From NCBI GenBank assembly GCA_030045215.1, contig JASIBJ010000535.1, forward strand, positions 1 to 24,323: a stretch of DNA of 24,323 bases. Direction: 5' to 3'. The position numbers and the translations under genes are program-made. A model generated the notes under the pieces. That model was given only the letters and a program-made list of their open reading frames with translations. It was not told where the DNA came from and did not search any database. Every line of letters begins with the position of its first letter. Position 1 is the first letter of the stretch. This document shows, piece after piece, positions 14,268 through 24,323 of this stretch. The stretch comes from Streptosporangiaceae bacterium (lineage in GTDB: Bacteria > Actinomycetota > Actinomycetes > Streptosporangiales > Streptosporangiaceae).

Positions 14268-15607
14268 TGCGATCGCTCGTGCCGAAGCTCCACAATCGGG
14301 TAGGCAGCTCCGCGAGTCGCACAGTAGCGCAGATGCGTGCACTCGGGGTCGAGCCGAGCGACCGCCAGGTACGGGTCGCGGTCGTCCTCGGGTCGTCGGC
14401 CACCCCGGCGCAGCGGCTGCTGGCCGCGACGCTCATCGACATGGTGCTCCGGCTCGACCCGCTCGTCACCGAGGTGATCGTCGACGCGCCGCACGAGGAC
14501 ACCATCGTCGCCGACCTGACCACGCGGGTGCCAATCGTCGTCACCGAAGTGCCGACGATCGTGGCGGACTACTCGATCGGGATCGGGACGGCCGGCGACG
14601 GCGTCGACATGGTCGCCGACGCCGCCGGGTGGATTGCCGCCATCGGCACCACCGCCGGCGCCGCGGATGATGGCAACCCCATCGGTGCGCTCGCCGGTGC
14701 CGCGCTCACTGCCGCCGAGGCGTTCAAGTGGACGTTCACCACGACGTACCCGGACCGTCCGGCGGCGCTGCAGCTCACCCCCTGGGCTGGAACCTTCTCG
14801 TTCTTCTCCTACGCCGACGACGGCGCGAGCCCGCCGCTGGCCGACGTCCGCATCGACACGACCCTGATCGGTGCCGGCGGAGTTGGCGCCGGGTTCATCC
14901 GGGCCATCGGGGCGCTCGGCCCGCGAGTCTCCGGCTCGCTCGCCGTCGTCGACAAGGACTTCCTCACCGTCGACAACCTGAACCGCGTGTCGTACGCAAC
15001 CCTCGACGCTGCACTCCGTCGCGAGCAGAAAGTCATCGAGGCGACGGCGTTCCTGCGGCACCACTGCCCCCAACTCGTCGTGACGCCGCACCACCTGACC
15101 TTCGACACCTTCAAGCGCCGGATCCCGCGGCGCGAGGACCGGACGTACGACGTCATTGTCACCGGCCTCGACAACGACGACGCCAGGTGGGAAGTCCAGC
15201 GCGACCTGCCCCGGATCCTCATCGACGGCGCTACCGGCCGCGACATGGTGGCTCGGGTCGAGCGGGTCGAGTTCGGCCAGTACGGCTGCCTTGGCTGCTC
15301 GCGAGTTCCTGCACTCGCAGAACCGGGCCAGGCAGTGAACTGCGACGCGCCGCCGGACGAGGTTGCACCCTCGCTCTCGTTCCTCCCGGCGTTTCCCGGC
15401 ATCCTGGCGGCAGGCGAGGTCATCAAGGAAGCGGGCGCACGTGGCGGTCTGCGAGGGCGGTTCGACCACGTCTTCCGCTACGGGCCGAACCCAGATCTAG
15501 CGGGCACACCCAGGTTCCGCGCGGACTGCACCGTCGGCTGCCAGCGGTCATCGAAGCTGGCGCAATACGGCCGCAAGTATCCGCCTGCCGGGGCCCCCGA
15601 TGCCTAG
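14267..15607 (+). CDS. ThiF-type E1 activating enzyme
   Basis: This 446-residue enzyme probably adenylates the Ubl C-terminus and passes it to the E2. The adenylation domain begins near 195 with the nucleotide loop G202-A-G-G-V-G207. It continues with VVDKDFLTVDNLNR (Asp229, Asp231, Asn237, Asn239, Arg240) and a VIVTGLDNDDAR segment. Zinc ligands are C341-L-G-C344 and C421-T-V-G-C425. Between them Cys359 (VNCDAPPDE) sits where the catalytic Cys of MoeB/ThiF/E1 proteins lies, before SLSFLPAFPGILAAGEVIKE. Residues 1-190 form a second, nucleotide-motif-free Rossmann-like region (VAVVLGSS, VTEVIVDAPHED), perhaps an inactive pseudo-adenylation half. The ATG at 14267 overlaps the JAB stop. It is the last gene of the operon. 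Confidence 0.85.
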   Translation: MRSLVPKLHNRVGSSASRTVAQMRALGVEPSDRQVRVAVVLGSSATPAQRLLAATLIDMVLRLDPLVTEVIVDAPHEDTIVADLTTRVPIVVTEVPTIVADYSIGIGTAGDGVDMVADAAGWIAAIGTTAGAADDGNPIGALAGAALTAAEAFKWTFTTTYPDRPAALQLTPWAGTFSFFSYADDGASPPLADVRIDTTLIGAGGVGAGFIRAIGALGPRVSGSLAVVDKDFLTVDNLNRVSYATLDAALRREQKVIEATAFLRHHCPQLVVTPHHLTFDTFKRRIPRREDRTYDVIVTGLDNDDARWEVQRDLPRILIDGATGRDMVARVERVEFGQYGCLGCSRVPALAEPGQAVNCDAPPDEVAPSLSFLPAFPGILAAGEVIKEAGARGGLRGRFDHVFRYGPNPDLAGTPRFRADCTVGCQRSSKLAQYGRKYPPAGAPDA

Positions 15608-15670
15608 TTCCCCGATCCTGAGCAGCTAGCACAGGCTGCGCTCCAAGCGGCAGGCATGGCCTGCCCGCAA

Positions 15671-15777
15671 TTGCCGACTGCGACTGGTCGGGTTATTGCG
15701 GCGTTGGCCATCGTTCGTGCTAATTCGCCGCTTACGAGTTGCTGTGGCGCCAGGTCCGCCGCGCGGCGGAGACTGCC
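15671..15777 (+). pseudogene. DUF2637 3' remnant in three frames
   Basis: Three adjacent pieces in three reading frames match consecutive parts of intact copy [11 protein letters not shown] (copy B PTAMGRVIAA), WPSFVLI (WPSFALI), and [13 protein letters not shown] (SYELLMRQVRLAA). It therefore carries at least two frameshifts and lacks everything before PT. It begins exactly where the central fragment at 10535-10570 ends (EPT). Six bases, GCCGAC, are shared at the two edges (10564-10569 and 15673-15678). Confidence 0.65.
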
Positions 15778-15848
15778 GCGTCCGGGCGGCCAGCGCGGAA
15801 TCCGGGTGGCCAACAGTCACGGGTGCTGCAGCCCGTGCTAATGAGCCC

Positions 15849-18061
<2,213 letters not shown>

Positions 18062-18065
<4 letters not shown>

Positions 18066-18706
18066 GCCCGGAGAAACGCGAGTACCGCGAGGACGCGGCG
18101 GTTGTCGTCCTGGGTGTCGCTGAGTCCCAGCTTGTCGAAGATGCGGCGAACGTTGCCCTCGACCGTCTTCTCGGACAGGAACAGCCGCTGCCCGATCGCG
18201 GCGTTCGTCCGTCCCTCCGCCATGAGAGCGAGCACCTCGCGCTCCCGCGACGTGAGCACGCTCAGCGGCTCAGCCAGGCCGCTGCGGCCCGCCAGGCGTG
18301 CCACGATGCTCGGGTCGACGACGCACTCGCCTGCTACGACCCGCTCGACCGCGTCGACGAGGACCGCCACCTGGGACACCCTGTCCTTCAGCAGGTAGCC
18401 CACGCCTGTCGGGAACGATTCAAGCAGGCGGAAGGCATAACCGGCATCCAGGTACTGGGACAGCACGAGTATCGCCGTTTGCGGCCGGCGAGCCCGGAGC
18501 AGGTCGGCAGCGCGCAGTCCCTCATCGGTGAACGTGGGCGGCAGGCGGATGTCGATGATCGCGACATCAGGCCGCGACGCGTCGGCGGCACGCAGGAAAG
18601 CCTCGGTATCGCCCTCGGACGCGACCACCTGCATCCCCGCCTCGGCAAGCAGCCGCGCCAGGCCCTCCCGCAGCAAGACCTGGTCGTCGACAAGGGCTAC
18701 TCGCAT
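18062..18706 (-). CDS. NarL/FixJ-family response regulator
   Basis: This 214-residue regulator has an N-terminal receiver domain: acidic pair D7/D8, phospho-acceptor D52 in IIDIRLP, Ser83, and Lys108 in YLLKDRV. A LuxR-type helix-turn-helix follows at about 150-205 ([34 protein letters not shown]). Phosphorylation normally drives DNA binding. Its start overlaps the end of the histidine kinase gene by 10 bases, so the two form one leftward operon. Its stop lies within the CTAG at 18062-18065, which also holds the metH stop on the other strand. All signalling residues are present, in contrast to the kinase. Target genes are unknown. Confidence 0.92.
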
Positions 18707-20466
18707 GGCAGCACCATCGTGAGCTGGTAACCGCCGTCGTCGCGAGTTGTCTGCAGCAGCCCGCCGGCGGCTGCGACCCGGTCAGTGACATGAGCTGGCG
18801 GCCAGTCCGTTGCCGGCGTCGCGCCCTGGTAACCAAGGCGGACGACGACATCACCGGCGCGTCGGCGGATGGCGATGGACAGGCCTGGCGCCGATCTCGT
18901 GTCCGCCTCCCTCGCCATGTCGGTCACGAACCGGTAAGCGGCCCGCTCGACGGTGTCAGGAAGGCGGTCCTCGGGAACCTCGGTGATGCTCACCCGACTG
19001 CGGGCTTGCTCCGCCACGCTGCGCACGGCGCCGGCAAGCCCCTCGACTTTGAGAGTGGCGGTGCTGATCCCGTGCGCGAGCTGGCGCAGTTCGGCGAGGG
19101 CCTGCTCGGCCGCTGCATCTGCGCTGCCGAGCCTGGCAGCGAGAACGGCTGCGGGCTCCTGCGCCGCGCGCATCCCAGCCAGCCCGAGCGCATAGCGCAG
19201 GGCGACCAGGCGCTGCTGAGCGCCGTCGTGCAGGTCGCGCTCCAGTCTCGCCCGGGCGGCATCAGCTGCGTCGACCACCAGCGAGCGCGCCGCGCGAAGG
19301 TCGTTAGCACGCGCTCGTGCTCCTGCTTCCATGCGCTCGGCGTCGAGCAGGATCCTGGCCGCCGAGACTGCCCCGGTCACGGCTGCGCTGTCGGGCCTGA
19401 CATCACTACTGTGGATGACGGCCGCGATGTTCTCGCCCGCCTCCGTCACCATGGTGAGGTTCCGCCGCGGCAAGGTCACCGGCTGGCCGTGATGATCGCG
19501 CCAGGTCCCGTCTGCTATCGGGTAGGCGACGCGCAGGCCGAGGTCCCCAAGGGCGGCGCCCAGGGCGCTCGCGGCACTGCCGGCCGGATCGCCTGCTAGC
19601 GCGATGGCCGCCCTGGTTACCACGCGCATGGCGCGCGCCGCCTGCCACGCCGGCCGGGCCACAGCAGCCGCGAGGCCGAGCAGGCACAGGCCGGCTGCCG
19701 CACGCCAGCCGTAGCTGGCCGCGTCACCAGACCCGCTGATCAGCACCACCGTCGCGCCGCCTGCGCAGGAGAGAGCAAAGGCAACTGCCGCGGTGTCTGC
19801 CGCAAGCCCGGACGGCGGAGCTGACCAGCCATGGCGCCGCGTCGCGCCGAATAGGCCCGCTCCAAGCCACGCAGCCGCCGTTATTGCCGAAGCGATCGTG
19901 AGCTTCGCGCCGAGAGTCGTCATCGCCGCGCTGAGCCCGGCATCGTGTGCCAGCACGATCAGGTCACTCGGGCAGTCGGTGCAGCCAGTGTCGCGAGGGC
20001 TGGCAGCAATGGCCGCGAGGGGACCATCAGCCAGTGCTCCGGCCGCGGCAAGCAGTGCAGCCAGGCCGAGCAGGGCCGGCAGAATAGTCGGTGCCCGCGG
20101 ACCGGCTGCGCTCGGCACGAGGGAGCCTGACTGCGCGGGCCGACGGCGCCAGCGCCCGGCTAGTACAAGTGGAAGCGCAGCCGCGGCCGTAGCGAGACCA
20201 GCGGTGAACGCGACGGCGCCAGGGCCCGCCGGGTTCGCCCACTCGGCGATCAGCCAGCAGGCTCCCGCGAGCGGAAGCAGCCATAGGTCCCGGCCTCGTC
20301 CGGCGCGGCCGCCGGTGACGATAAGAGCAACTCCCGCTGCTACCTCAACAACCTCGGCGGCAACCGATGGCCCGGCTAACGAGAACGACCCGCCCGCGCG
20401 CAGCACGCTGATCGTCACGCCCGCCAGCACCGCTGCGACCACAGCCCAGATGCACAGGCGCGCCAC
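18697..20466 (-). CDS. HisKA_3-type sensor histidine kinase with a degenerate ATP-binding domain
   Basis: This is a 589-residue membrane sensor. About eight hydrophobic segments lie between 5 and 275, followed by a GAF-like linker region. The dimerisation helix carries the phosphorylation site H413 in RARLERDLHDGAQQRLVAL. The second helix ends in LRQLAHGISTATL. The C-terminal ATPase region is present ([38 protein letters not shown]) but lacks two standard motifs. The N-box Asn is missing (TDMAREADTRS where EALTNAxKHA is usual), and the DDGxGG box is replaced by GYQGATP. ATP binding may therefore be lost or altered. Start is a GTG at 20466. It is co-transcribed with the response regulator and divergent from the DctP-like gene. 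Confidence 0.88.
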   Translation of the reverse strand: MARLCIWAVVAAVLAGVTISVLRAGGSFSLAGPSVAAEVVEVAAGVALIVTGGRAGRGRDLWLLPLAGACWLIAEWANPAGPGAVAFTAGLATAAAALPLVLAGRWRRRPAQSGSLVPSAAGPRAPTILPALLGLAALLAAAGALADGPLAAIAASPRDTGCTDCPSDLIVLAHDAGLSAAMTTLGAKLTIASAITAAAWLGAGLFGATRRHGWSAPPSGLAADTAAVAFALSCAGGATVVLISGSGDAASYGWRAAAGLCLLGLAAAVARPAWQAARAMRVVTRAAIALAGDPAGSAASALGAALGDLGLRVAYPIADGTWRDHHGQPVTLPRRNLTMVTEAGENIAAVIHSSDVRPDSAAVTGAVSAARILLDAERMEAGARARANDLRAARSLVVDAADAARARLERDLHDGAQQRLVALRYALGLAGMRAAQEPAAVLAARLGSADAAAEQALAELRQLAHGISTATLKVEGLAGAVRSVAEQARSRVSITEVPEDRLPDTVERAAYRFVTDMAREADTRSAPGLSIAIRRRAGDVVVRLGYQGATPATDWPPAHVTDRVAAAGGLLQTTRDDGGYQLTMVLPCE

Positions 20467-20582
20467 GCACTCACGATTGCAGGGATAGCACCGGACCGAA
20501 AGAGGGTTAACGCGCTAATCATCAGCCGATTGGCTGTTGCACTATGGCCAGCTAAGTCCACCATTGCAGCGGGAGGTCAGCG

Positions 20583-22100
20583 ATGGATGATGGTCGGCTG
20601 GGTGCGGGGACCCACTATCGCGTACGTCGCGGATGGGTGGCATTAGCTGCCCTCGTGGCGGTGCTGGCGGCTGGCTGCGCTGCTGCCGGCACGAGTAAAT
20701 CCGGGGGCTTGCCTGAGGCGCCTGTGCACGGGACGGTGACGCTCACATTCGCCAGCGGTGACGTACTGCCAGTGGACTCGACCTTCATGGCCCTGGTAGC
20801 CAAGGACTCCGGCGGGCATCTCAAGCTCCGGCTGCTGGCCGACAACGGCCGGTCGACGGCCATCGACCAGACGCTCGCACAGGCGCTGCTCAGCGGAAGG
20901 CTTGATGTCGCGGATATCGGCTCGCGGGCCTGGGAGAGCTTTGGTGCCGAGGCTTTCCGCGCTTACCAGACCCCGTTCCTGATCACCAGCCGTGAGCTGC
21001 TGGACCAGGCGGCGACCGGGCGCGTCGAGTCCGAGCTCCTCGCCTCGCTGAAGCCACTCGGGATCACCGGCCTCGCGATCGTCCCCTTGAGCATCAGGTA
21101 CATCTTCTCGACCCGGCCGCTCACGACGCTGGATCAGTTCGCCGGAGCGAAGATCAGGATCAACGTATCTCAGACCAGCAGCCTCGTCATTGACGCGCTA
21201 GGAGCGACTTCAGTGACCTCGGTGGCAACGGGGCCCGCCGCGGTAGCGGCGCTGCGCGATGGTGCGCTCACCGGTATCGAGTCCGACCCTTTCACTGCCG
21301 CGGAGAATGGTTACGTAAGCGTCGCTCCCTACGTCGTGGTCAACGCACCGCTCTTTGGCAGGACCACCACGTTCGCGGTCAACTCCAAGGTGCTGGCCGG
21401 GCTGCCAGAAGCCGACGCCGGGTGGCTGCGGGAGGCCGCACAGCAGGCCGCCAGCACCGACGCCTTCGGGGAAACGGACCAGGCAGCATGGGCGTCGGCG
21501 TGCGGCGCAGGACTGCGACCGCTGGCGATCACGCAGCAGCAATTCACCGCCTTGCACAATGCCGAGGCCATCGTCTACGCCGGGCTGTCCTCCGACCAGC
21601 TCACGGCGCTGGTGATGGACCAGATCGGCGGCATGGCCGTCACTGAGCCCCGGATGGACGGCTGGGCGACCTGCGGCAACGTCGGGGTCTCCGCGTCGTC
21701 ACCGACCCGGCAGCTCGACGGAACCTACTCGCAGACCGTCACGGAAGCCGAGGACATCGCCTCCGGCGACCCATGCCCCCACTGCGGCAACGCCGGCACG
21801 TACCGCCTTGTCATCGACGACGGCCGGTACGCGCTCTACCACCCGGTGTCGATCGACGACACCGATACCGGTAACGCCGCGAATGCCTTCCAGTCGATCT
21901 GGCGGCCGACCGACCCGGCCGAGGTGGGGACTATCTCGATAGCAGGCGACCAGCTCACCTACGTGCCCGAGGTCGGCCAGCAGTGGGGCTCGGAGCCGGG
22001 GACCTACACCTTCGTGCTGTACCGCGGCGTCCTGACCCTGCACCTGGTCGCCGGGGGCGACGACTTCAACGACTTCGTTCCGTGGCGGCAAGCCAGCTGA
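20583..22100 (+). CDS. TRAP-type (DctP-like) substrate-binding lipoprotein with an extra C-terminal domain
   Basis: The ATG at 20583 has GGGAGG at 20571-20576. An N-terminal basic and hydrophobic segment ends in the lipobox L-A-A-G-C32, so the protein is a membrane-anchored lipoprotein. Residues about 48-370 resemble DctP/TAXI-type solute receptors: VTLTFASGD, ALLSGRLDVADIGS, YIFSTRPL, LDQFAGAKIRI-VSQTSSLVIDALGA and GALTGIESDPF. From about 378 an additional domain of 128 residues follows, with DGTYSQTVTEAED, C398-P-H-C401, YRLVIDDGRYALYH and YTFVLYRGVLTLHL, suggestive of a small beta-barrel. No TRAP permease genes are present. Divergence from the sensor kinase suggests it may act as its extracytoplasmic receptor, which is an inference. 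The ligand is unknown. Confidence 0.75.
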   Translation: MDDGRLGAGTHYRVRRGWVALAALVAVLAAGCAAAGTSKSGGLPEAPVHGTVTLTFASGDVLPVDSTFMALVAKDSGGHLKLRLLADNGRSTAIDQTLAQALLSGRLDVADIGSRAWESFGAEAFRAYQTPFLITSRELLDQAATGRVESELLASLKPLGITGLAIVPLSIRYIFSTRPLTTLDQFAGAKIRINVSQTSSLVIDALGATSVTSVATGPAAVAALRDGALTGIESDPFTAAENGYVSVAPYVVVNAPLFGRTTTFAVNSKVLAGLPEADAGWLREAAQQAASTDAFGETDQAAWASACGAGLRPLAITQQQFTALHNAEAIVYAGLSSDQLTALVMDQIGGMAVTEPRMDGWATCGNVGVSASSPTRQLDGTYSQTVTEAEDIASGDPCPHCGNAGTYRLVIDDGRYALYHPVSIDDTDTGNAANAFQSIWRPTDPAEVGTISIAGDQLTYVPEVGQQWGSEPGTYTFVLYRGVLTLHLVAGGDDFNDFVPWRQAS

Positions 22101-22203
22101 CCGGTCCGCTGCGCACATCCCGGCACCTGGCCGCCGCCTGACGGCACAGGGCGCCGCGGACAGGCGCCAGCCGTAGCTCCGCCTCATCTCACCAGGACAC
22201 GCC

Positions 22204-22278
22204 ATGAGCTCTCCTCAGCCTGCCCTCGTACCAGCACGGCCATCCCGCGATGCACCTACCGAAAGGAGCACGACATGA
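22204..22278 (+). CDS. Possible leader peptide (24 aa)
   Basis: An ATG at 22204 with AGGA at 22194-22197 starts a 24-codon frame (MSSPQPALVPARPSRDAPTE...) whose TGA overlaps the next gene's start as ATGA at 22275-22278. Good spacing and overlap suggest translational coupling. The peptide itself has no recognised function and could be chance. Confidence 0.3.
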   Translation: MSSPQPALVPARPSRDAPTERSTT

Positions 22279-24323
22279 ACCGCTTGATCCGACACCGTGC
22301 CGTCACCACGTTTGCGGCCACCTGCACTGCCGCCTGCGCGGCAGCCCTGCTCACGCTCACCGCCGTGGCCACTGCCGCGGCGGCGGAGCACCCGCCCCAG
22401 GCACCGACCACGCTGGCATCGGCCGGCGACACGGCGGTCCAGCTTGGCGGCAGTCCCGGGGTGCCAGCGGTGAACCCGCGGACGGACACGGTGTACGTGC
22501 CGATCCAGTGCACGACCAGCGCGTGTTCCACGCCGGGGCATGTGGTCGATGTCGTCAATGCCGCGCGATGCAGCGCGGCAAACTCGTCCGACTGCCGGGT
22601 GGTGGCGACGGCCAGGACTGGCAGCGGCCCGCTGGCCGCTGTGGTCGACACCGCTAGCGACACCGTCTACGTAGTAAACGGAAGCGGCACCGTTTCGGTC
22701 CTGAACGGGGCGCGGTGCAACGCTGCGGTGACCAGCGGATGCGACCGGCCAGTCGCCACGATCAGGCTGGGCAGCTCCTCGGCGGGCGCCGTGGCCGGGG
22801 CGCTTGACCCGGCAACGGGCACCTTGTATGCGGCCAGCCCGGCCGGCTACGTCTACGCCATGGACGCGGCGGGCTGCAGCGCGGTCACCACCCGCGGCTG
22901 CGGCCATCCGGTGCGGACGATCAGGGACAGTCAGGATCCGAACGCTGTCAGCGTGGACATCGCCACCGACACCGTCTACGCGGTGAACAACGGCCCCACT
23001 GGGAACGGGGACACGGTGTCGCTGATCAACGGCGCTGCCTGCAACGCCGGCAGCAGCCGCGGCTGCCGCCGGGCGCCGCGCACTGTCACCGTCGGCAGCG
23101 GCGCCACCTGGGACGCGGTCGACCAGGCCACCGACACCGTCTACGTGGCGAACTACAACGCAGGCACAGTGTCGGTGCTCAACGGCGCCACCTGCAACGC
23201 CCGCGTCAGCTACGGCTGCCGCCGGCCAGCGCACGTGACGGTCGGATCGGAGCCGGGGTTCGTCGCACTCGACCCTCCGCTGCACACGGTCTTCACCGTC
23301 AACCAGGGCGACGACACCCTGTCCGCCATCAACTCCAGCACCTGCGACGCGTCCCGTACCTCCGGCTGCCGCGGCACCGCCCCGGCCCAGCAGGCCGGAT
23401 CGGAGCAGTCCCGCGGCTACGCCCCATTCCCGAGCGCACTGGCGCTGCTGCCCGGCAGCGGCACCGCGTACGTGCTGGACGTAGGCGGGCCGAGCCGGAT
23501 GTCGGTGCTCGGCATCGGCGGCTGCACCGCGCTGGACACCCGCGGCTGCCGTCGCCCCGCGCCCAGCGTGTCCGATCATGAATTCCTGGCCTCATACGAC
23601 CCGGCCACCGGTACCATCTACGCCGGCGACCTGACCAAACCGCAGATCGACGTGATCAACGCCGAGACCTGCCACGCTGGCCACCTGGCGCGGTGCGCGC
23701 CGGTCGCCGTGATCCCGATGCCAGACCCGATGGCCAACGTGGGCGCGATCGACGACGCCACCCACACGCTGTATGCCAGCGACGAGTCCGCATCGGGCAG
23801 CGTGGCAGTGATCAATACCGCCACCTGCAACGCCCTGCAGACCAGTGGCTGCAACGTGCACCCGCCGCTGATCAGTCTCGGCGGCGCGTACCCGGGGCCG
23901 CCGGAACTGGACTATGCCACTGCCACCCTGTACGTGCCGTACGGCAGCAACGGCAACCAGGTTGCGGTCATCAGCACCGCCACCTGCACCGCCGCCGACA
24001 CCGCCGGCTGCAGCGAGCCATTCGCGACCGTCACCGTCGGCGACGGGACTGCCGACCTAGGCATCAGCCAGGCCACCAACACCATCTACGCGCCCAGCAG
24101 CGGCCCCGGCCAGTTCAACGGTGACACCGTCGCCGTGATCAACGGTGCCACCTGCAACGGCACTGACATCGCTGGCTGCCACAGCCGCCACCCGCTCATC
24201 GCCACTGGCATCTCACCGTTGCTGATGGCACTCGACAGCAGTGCTGGCGCCTTGTATGTCACCGACTTCGGCAGCGCCCAGGTCACTATCATCAGCACCA
24301 CGCGCTGCAATGCCGCTGACACG
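22275..24323 (+). CDS. Secreted Cys-rich beta-propeller repeat protein, 3' end outside the window
   Basis: From ATG 22275, with AAGGAG six bases upstream, the frame stays open for 683 codons to the window edge. A signal peptide (MNRLIRHRAVTTFAATCTAACAA, shown only in part, ending near ATAAAA) is followed by at least twelve imperfect repeats of about 45-60 residues. Each has a strand pair of the TDTVYVAN-GTVSVLNG type, as in YncE/NHL-like propellers. Each then has a cysteine pair, typically C-N-A-x-x-x-x-G-C (about seven residues between the cysteines), and RP-xx-TVTVG. The regular spacing suggests one disulfide-closed loop per blade. Propellers of this kind bind ligands or proteins outside the cell; no catalytic site is recognised. 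It lies 174 bp after the DctP-like gene in the same direction. Confidence 0.85.
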   Translation, partial: MNRLIRHRAVTTFAATCTAACAAALLTLTAVATAAAAEHPPQAPTTLASAGDTAVQLGGSPGVPAVNPRTDTVYVPIQCTTSACSTPGHVVDVVNAARCSAANSSDCRVVATARTGSGPLAAVVDTASDTVYVVNGSGTVSVLNGARCNAAVTSGCDRPVATIRLGSSSAGAVAGALDPATGTLYAASPAGYVYAMDAAGCSAVTTRGCGHPVRTIRDSQDPNAVSVDIATDTVYAVNNGPTGNGDTVSLINGAACNAGSSRGCRRAPRTVTVGSGATWDAVDQATDTVYVANYNAGTVSVLNGATCNARVSYGCRRPAHVTVGSEPGFVALDPPLHTVFTVNQGDDTLSAINSSTCDASRTSGCRGTAPAQQAGSEQSRGYAPFPSALALLPGSGTAYVLDVGGPSRMSVLGIGGCTALDTRGCRRPAPSVSDHEFLASYDPATGTIYAGDLTKPQIDVINAETCHAGHLARCAPVAVIPMPDPMANVGAIDDATHTLYASDESASGSVAVINTATCNALQTSGCNVHPPLISLGGAYPGPPELDYATATLYVPYGSNGNQVAVISTATCTAADTAGCSEPFATVTVGDGTADLGISQATNTIYAPSSGPGQFNGDTVAVINGATCNGTDIAGCHSRHPLIATGISPLLMALDSSAGALYVTDFGSAQVTIISTTRCNAADT

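Noticed and set aside
20530..20558. TTGGCT-17-TAAGTC as a promoter for the DctP-like gene
   Set aside because: The -10 match is too weak to list as a feature.
22215..23579. 454-codon antisense frame under the propeller gene
   Set aside because: It mirrors the repeat structure of the forward gene, which has a signal peptide, ribosome-binding site and Cys repeats.

Overview
The window is high-GC DNA with strong G/C preference at third codon positions, frequent GTG starts and Actinobacteria-type gene families: DUF2637 membrane proteins of integrative elements, an IS21-type transposase fragment, a NarL/HisKA_3 two-component pair and a sedolisin with IPT repeats. It most likely comes from an actinomycete, and no closer placement is supported. 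Much of 1-15.9 kb is accessory DNA full of broken genes. From 15.9 kb onward the genes are denser and look more chromosomal.

Layout. 1-5.2 kb: a transposase tail, two small hypothetical genes, an alpha/beta-hydrolase remnant, a seven-repeat TPR gene, a small Cys/His domain gene, an intact alpha/beta hydrolase, a truncated IS21-like element, and a DnaJ-like zinc-finger mini-gene. 5.6-11.5 kb: pieces of a serine-recombinase tail coupled to DUF2637 genes, a methyltransferase remnant, and a large secreted sedolisin protease followed by a strong hairpin. 11.5-15.6 kb: a compact defence-like island. An HTH regulator and an ImmA/IrrE metallopeptidase read leftward. A four-gene operon reads rightward and encodes a ubiquitin-like protein, an E2-like protein, a JAB/JAMM peptidase and a ThiF-type E1, with overlapping start and stop codons. 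15.7-18.1 kb: a DUF2637 3' remnant, then a methionine synthase (MetH) lacking its N-terminal half. 18.1-20.5 kb: a response regulator and histidine kinase, both leftward. 20.6 kb to the end: a DctP-like lipoprotein with an extra C-terminal domain, then a secreted Cys-rich beta-propeller running off the window.

The most interesting unit is the complete ubiquitin-like conjugation cassette (Ubl-E2-JAB-E1) with its divergent HTH-ImmA pair. The Ubl ends in Gly-Cys-Ala rather than a free di-Gly, which suggests that the co-encoded JAB peptidase may mature it. The cassette appears to be cargo. Three consecutive parts of a single DUF2637 gene are found at 5673-5930, 10535-10570 and 15671-15777, in the same order and orientation. 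This is as if the protease segment and then the ubiquitin-like island (which brought a second, intact DUF2637 gene) had been inserted into it.

Assignments rest on motif recognition by eye. No database search was run.
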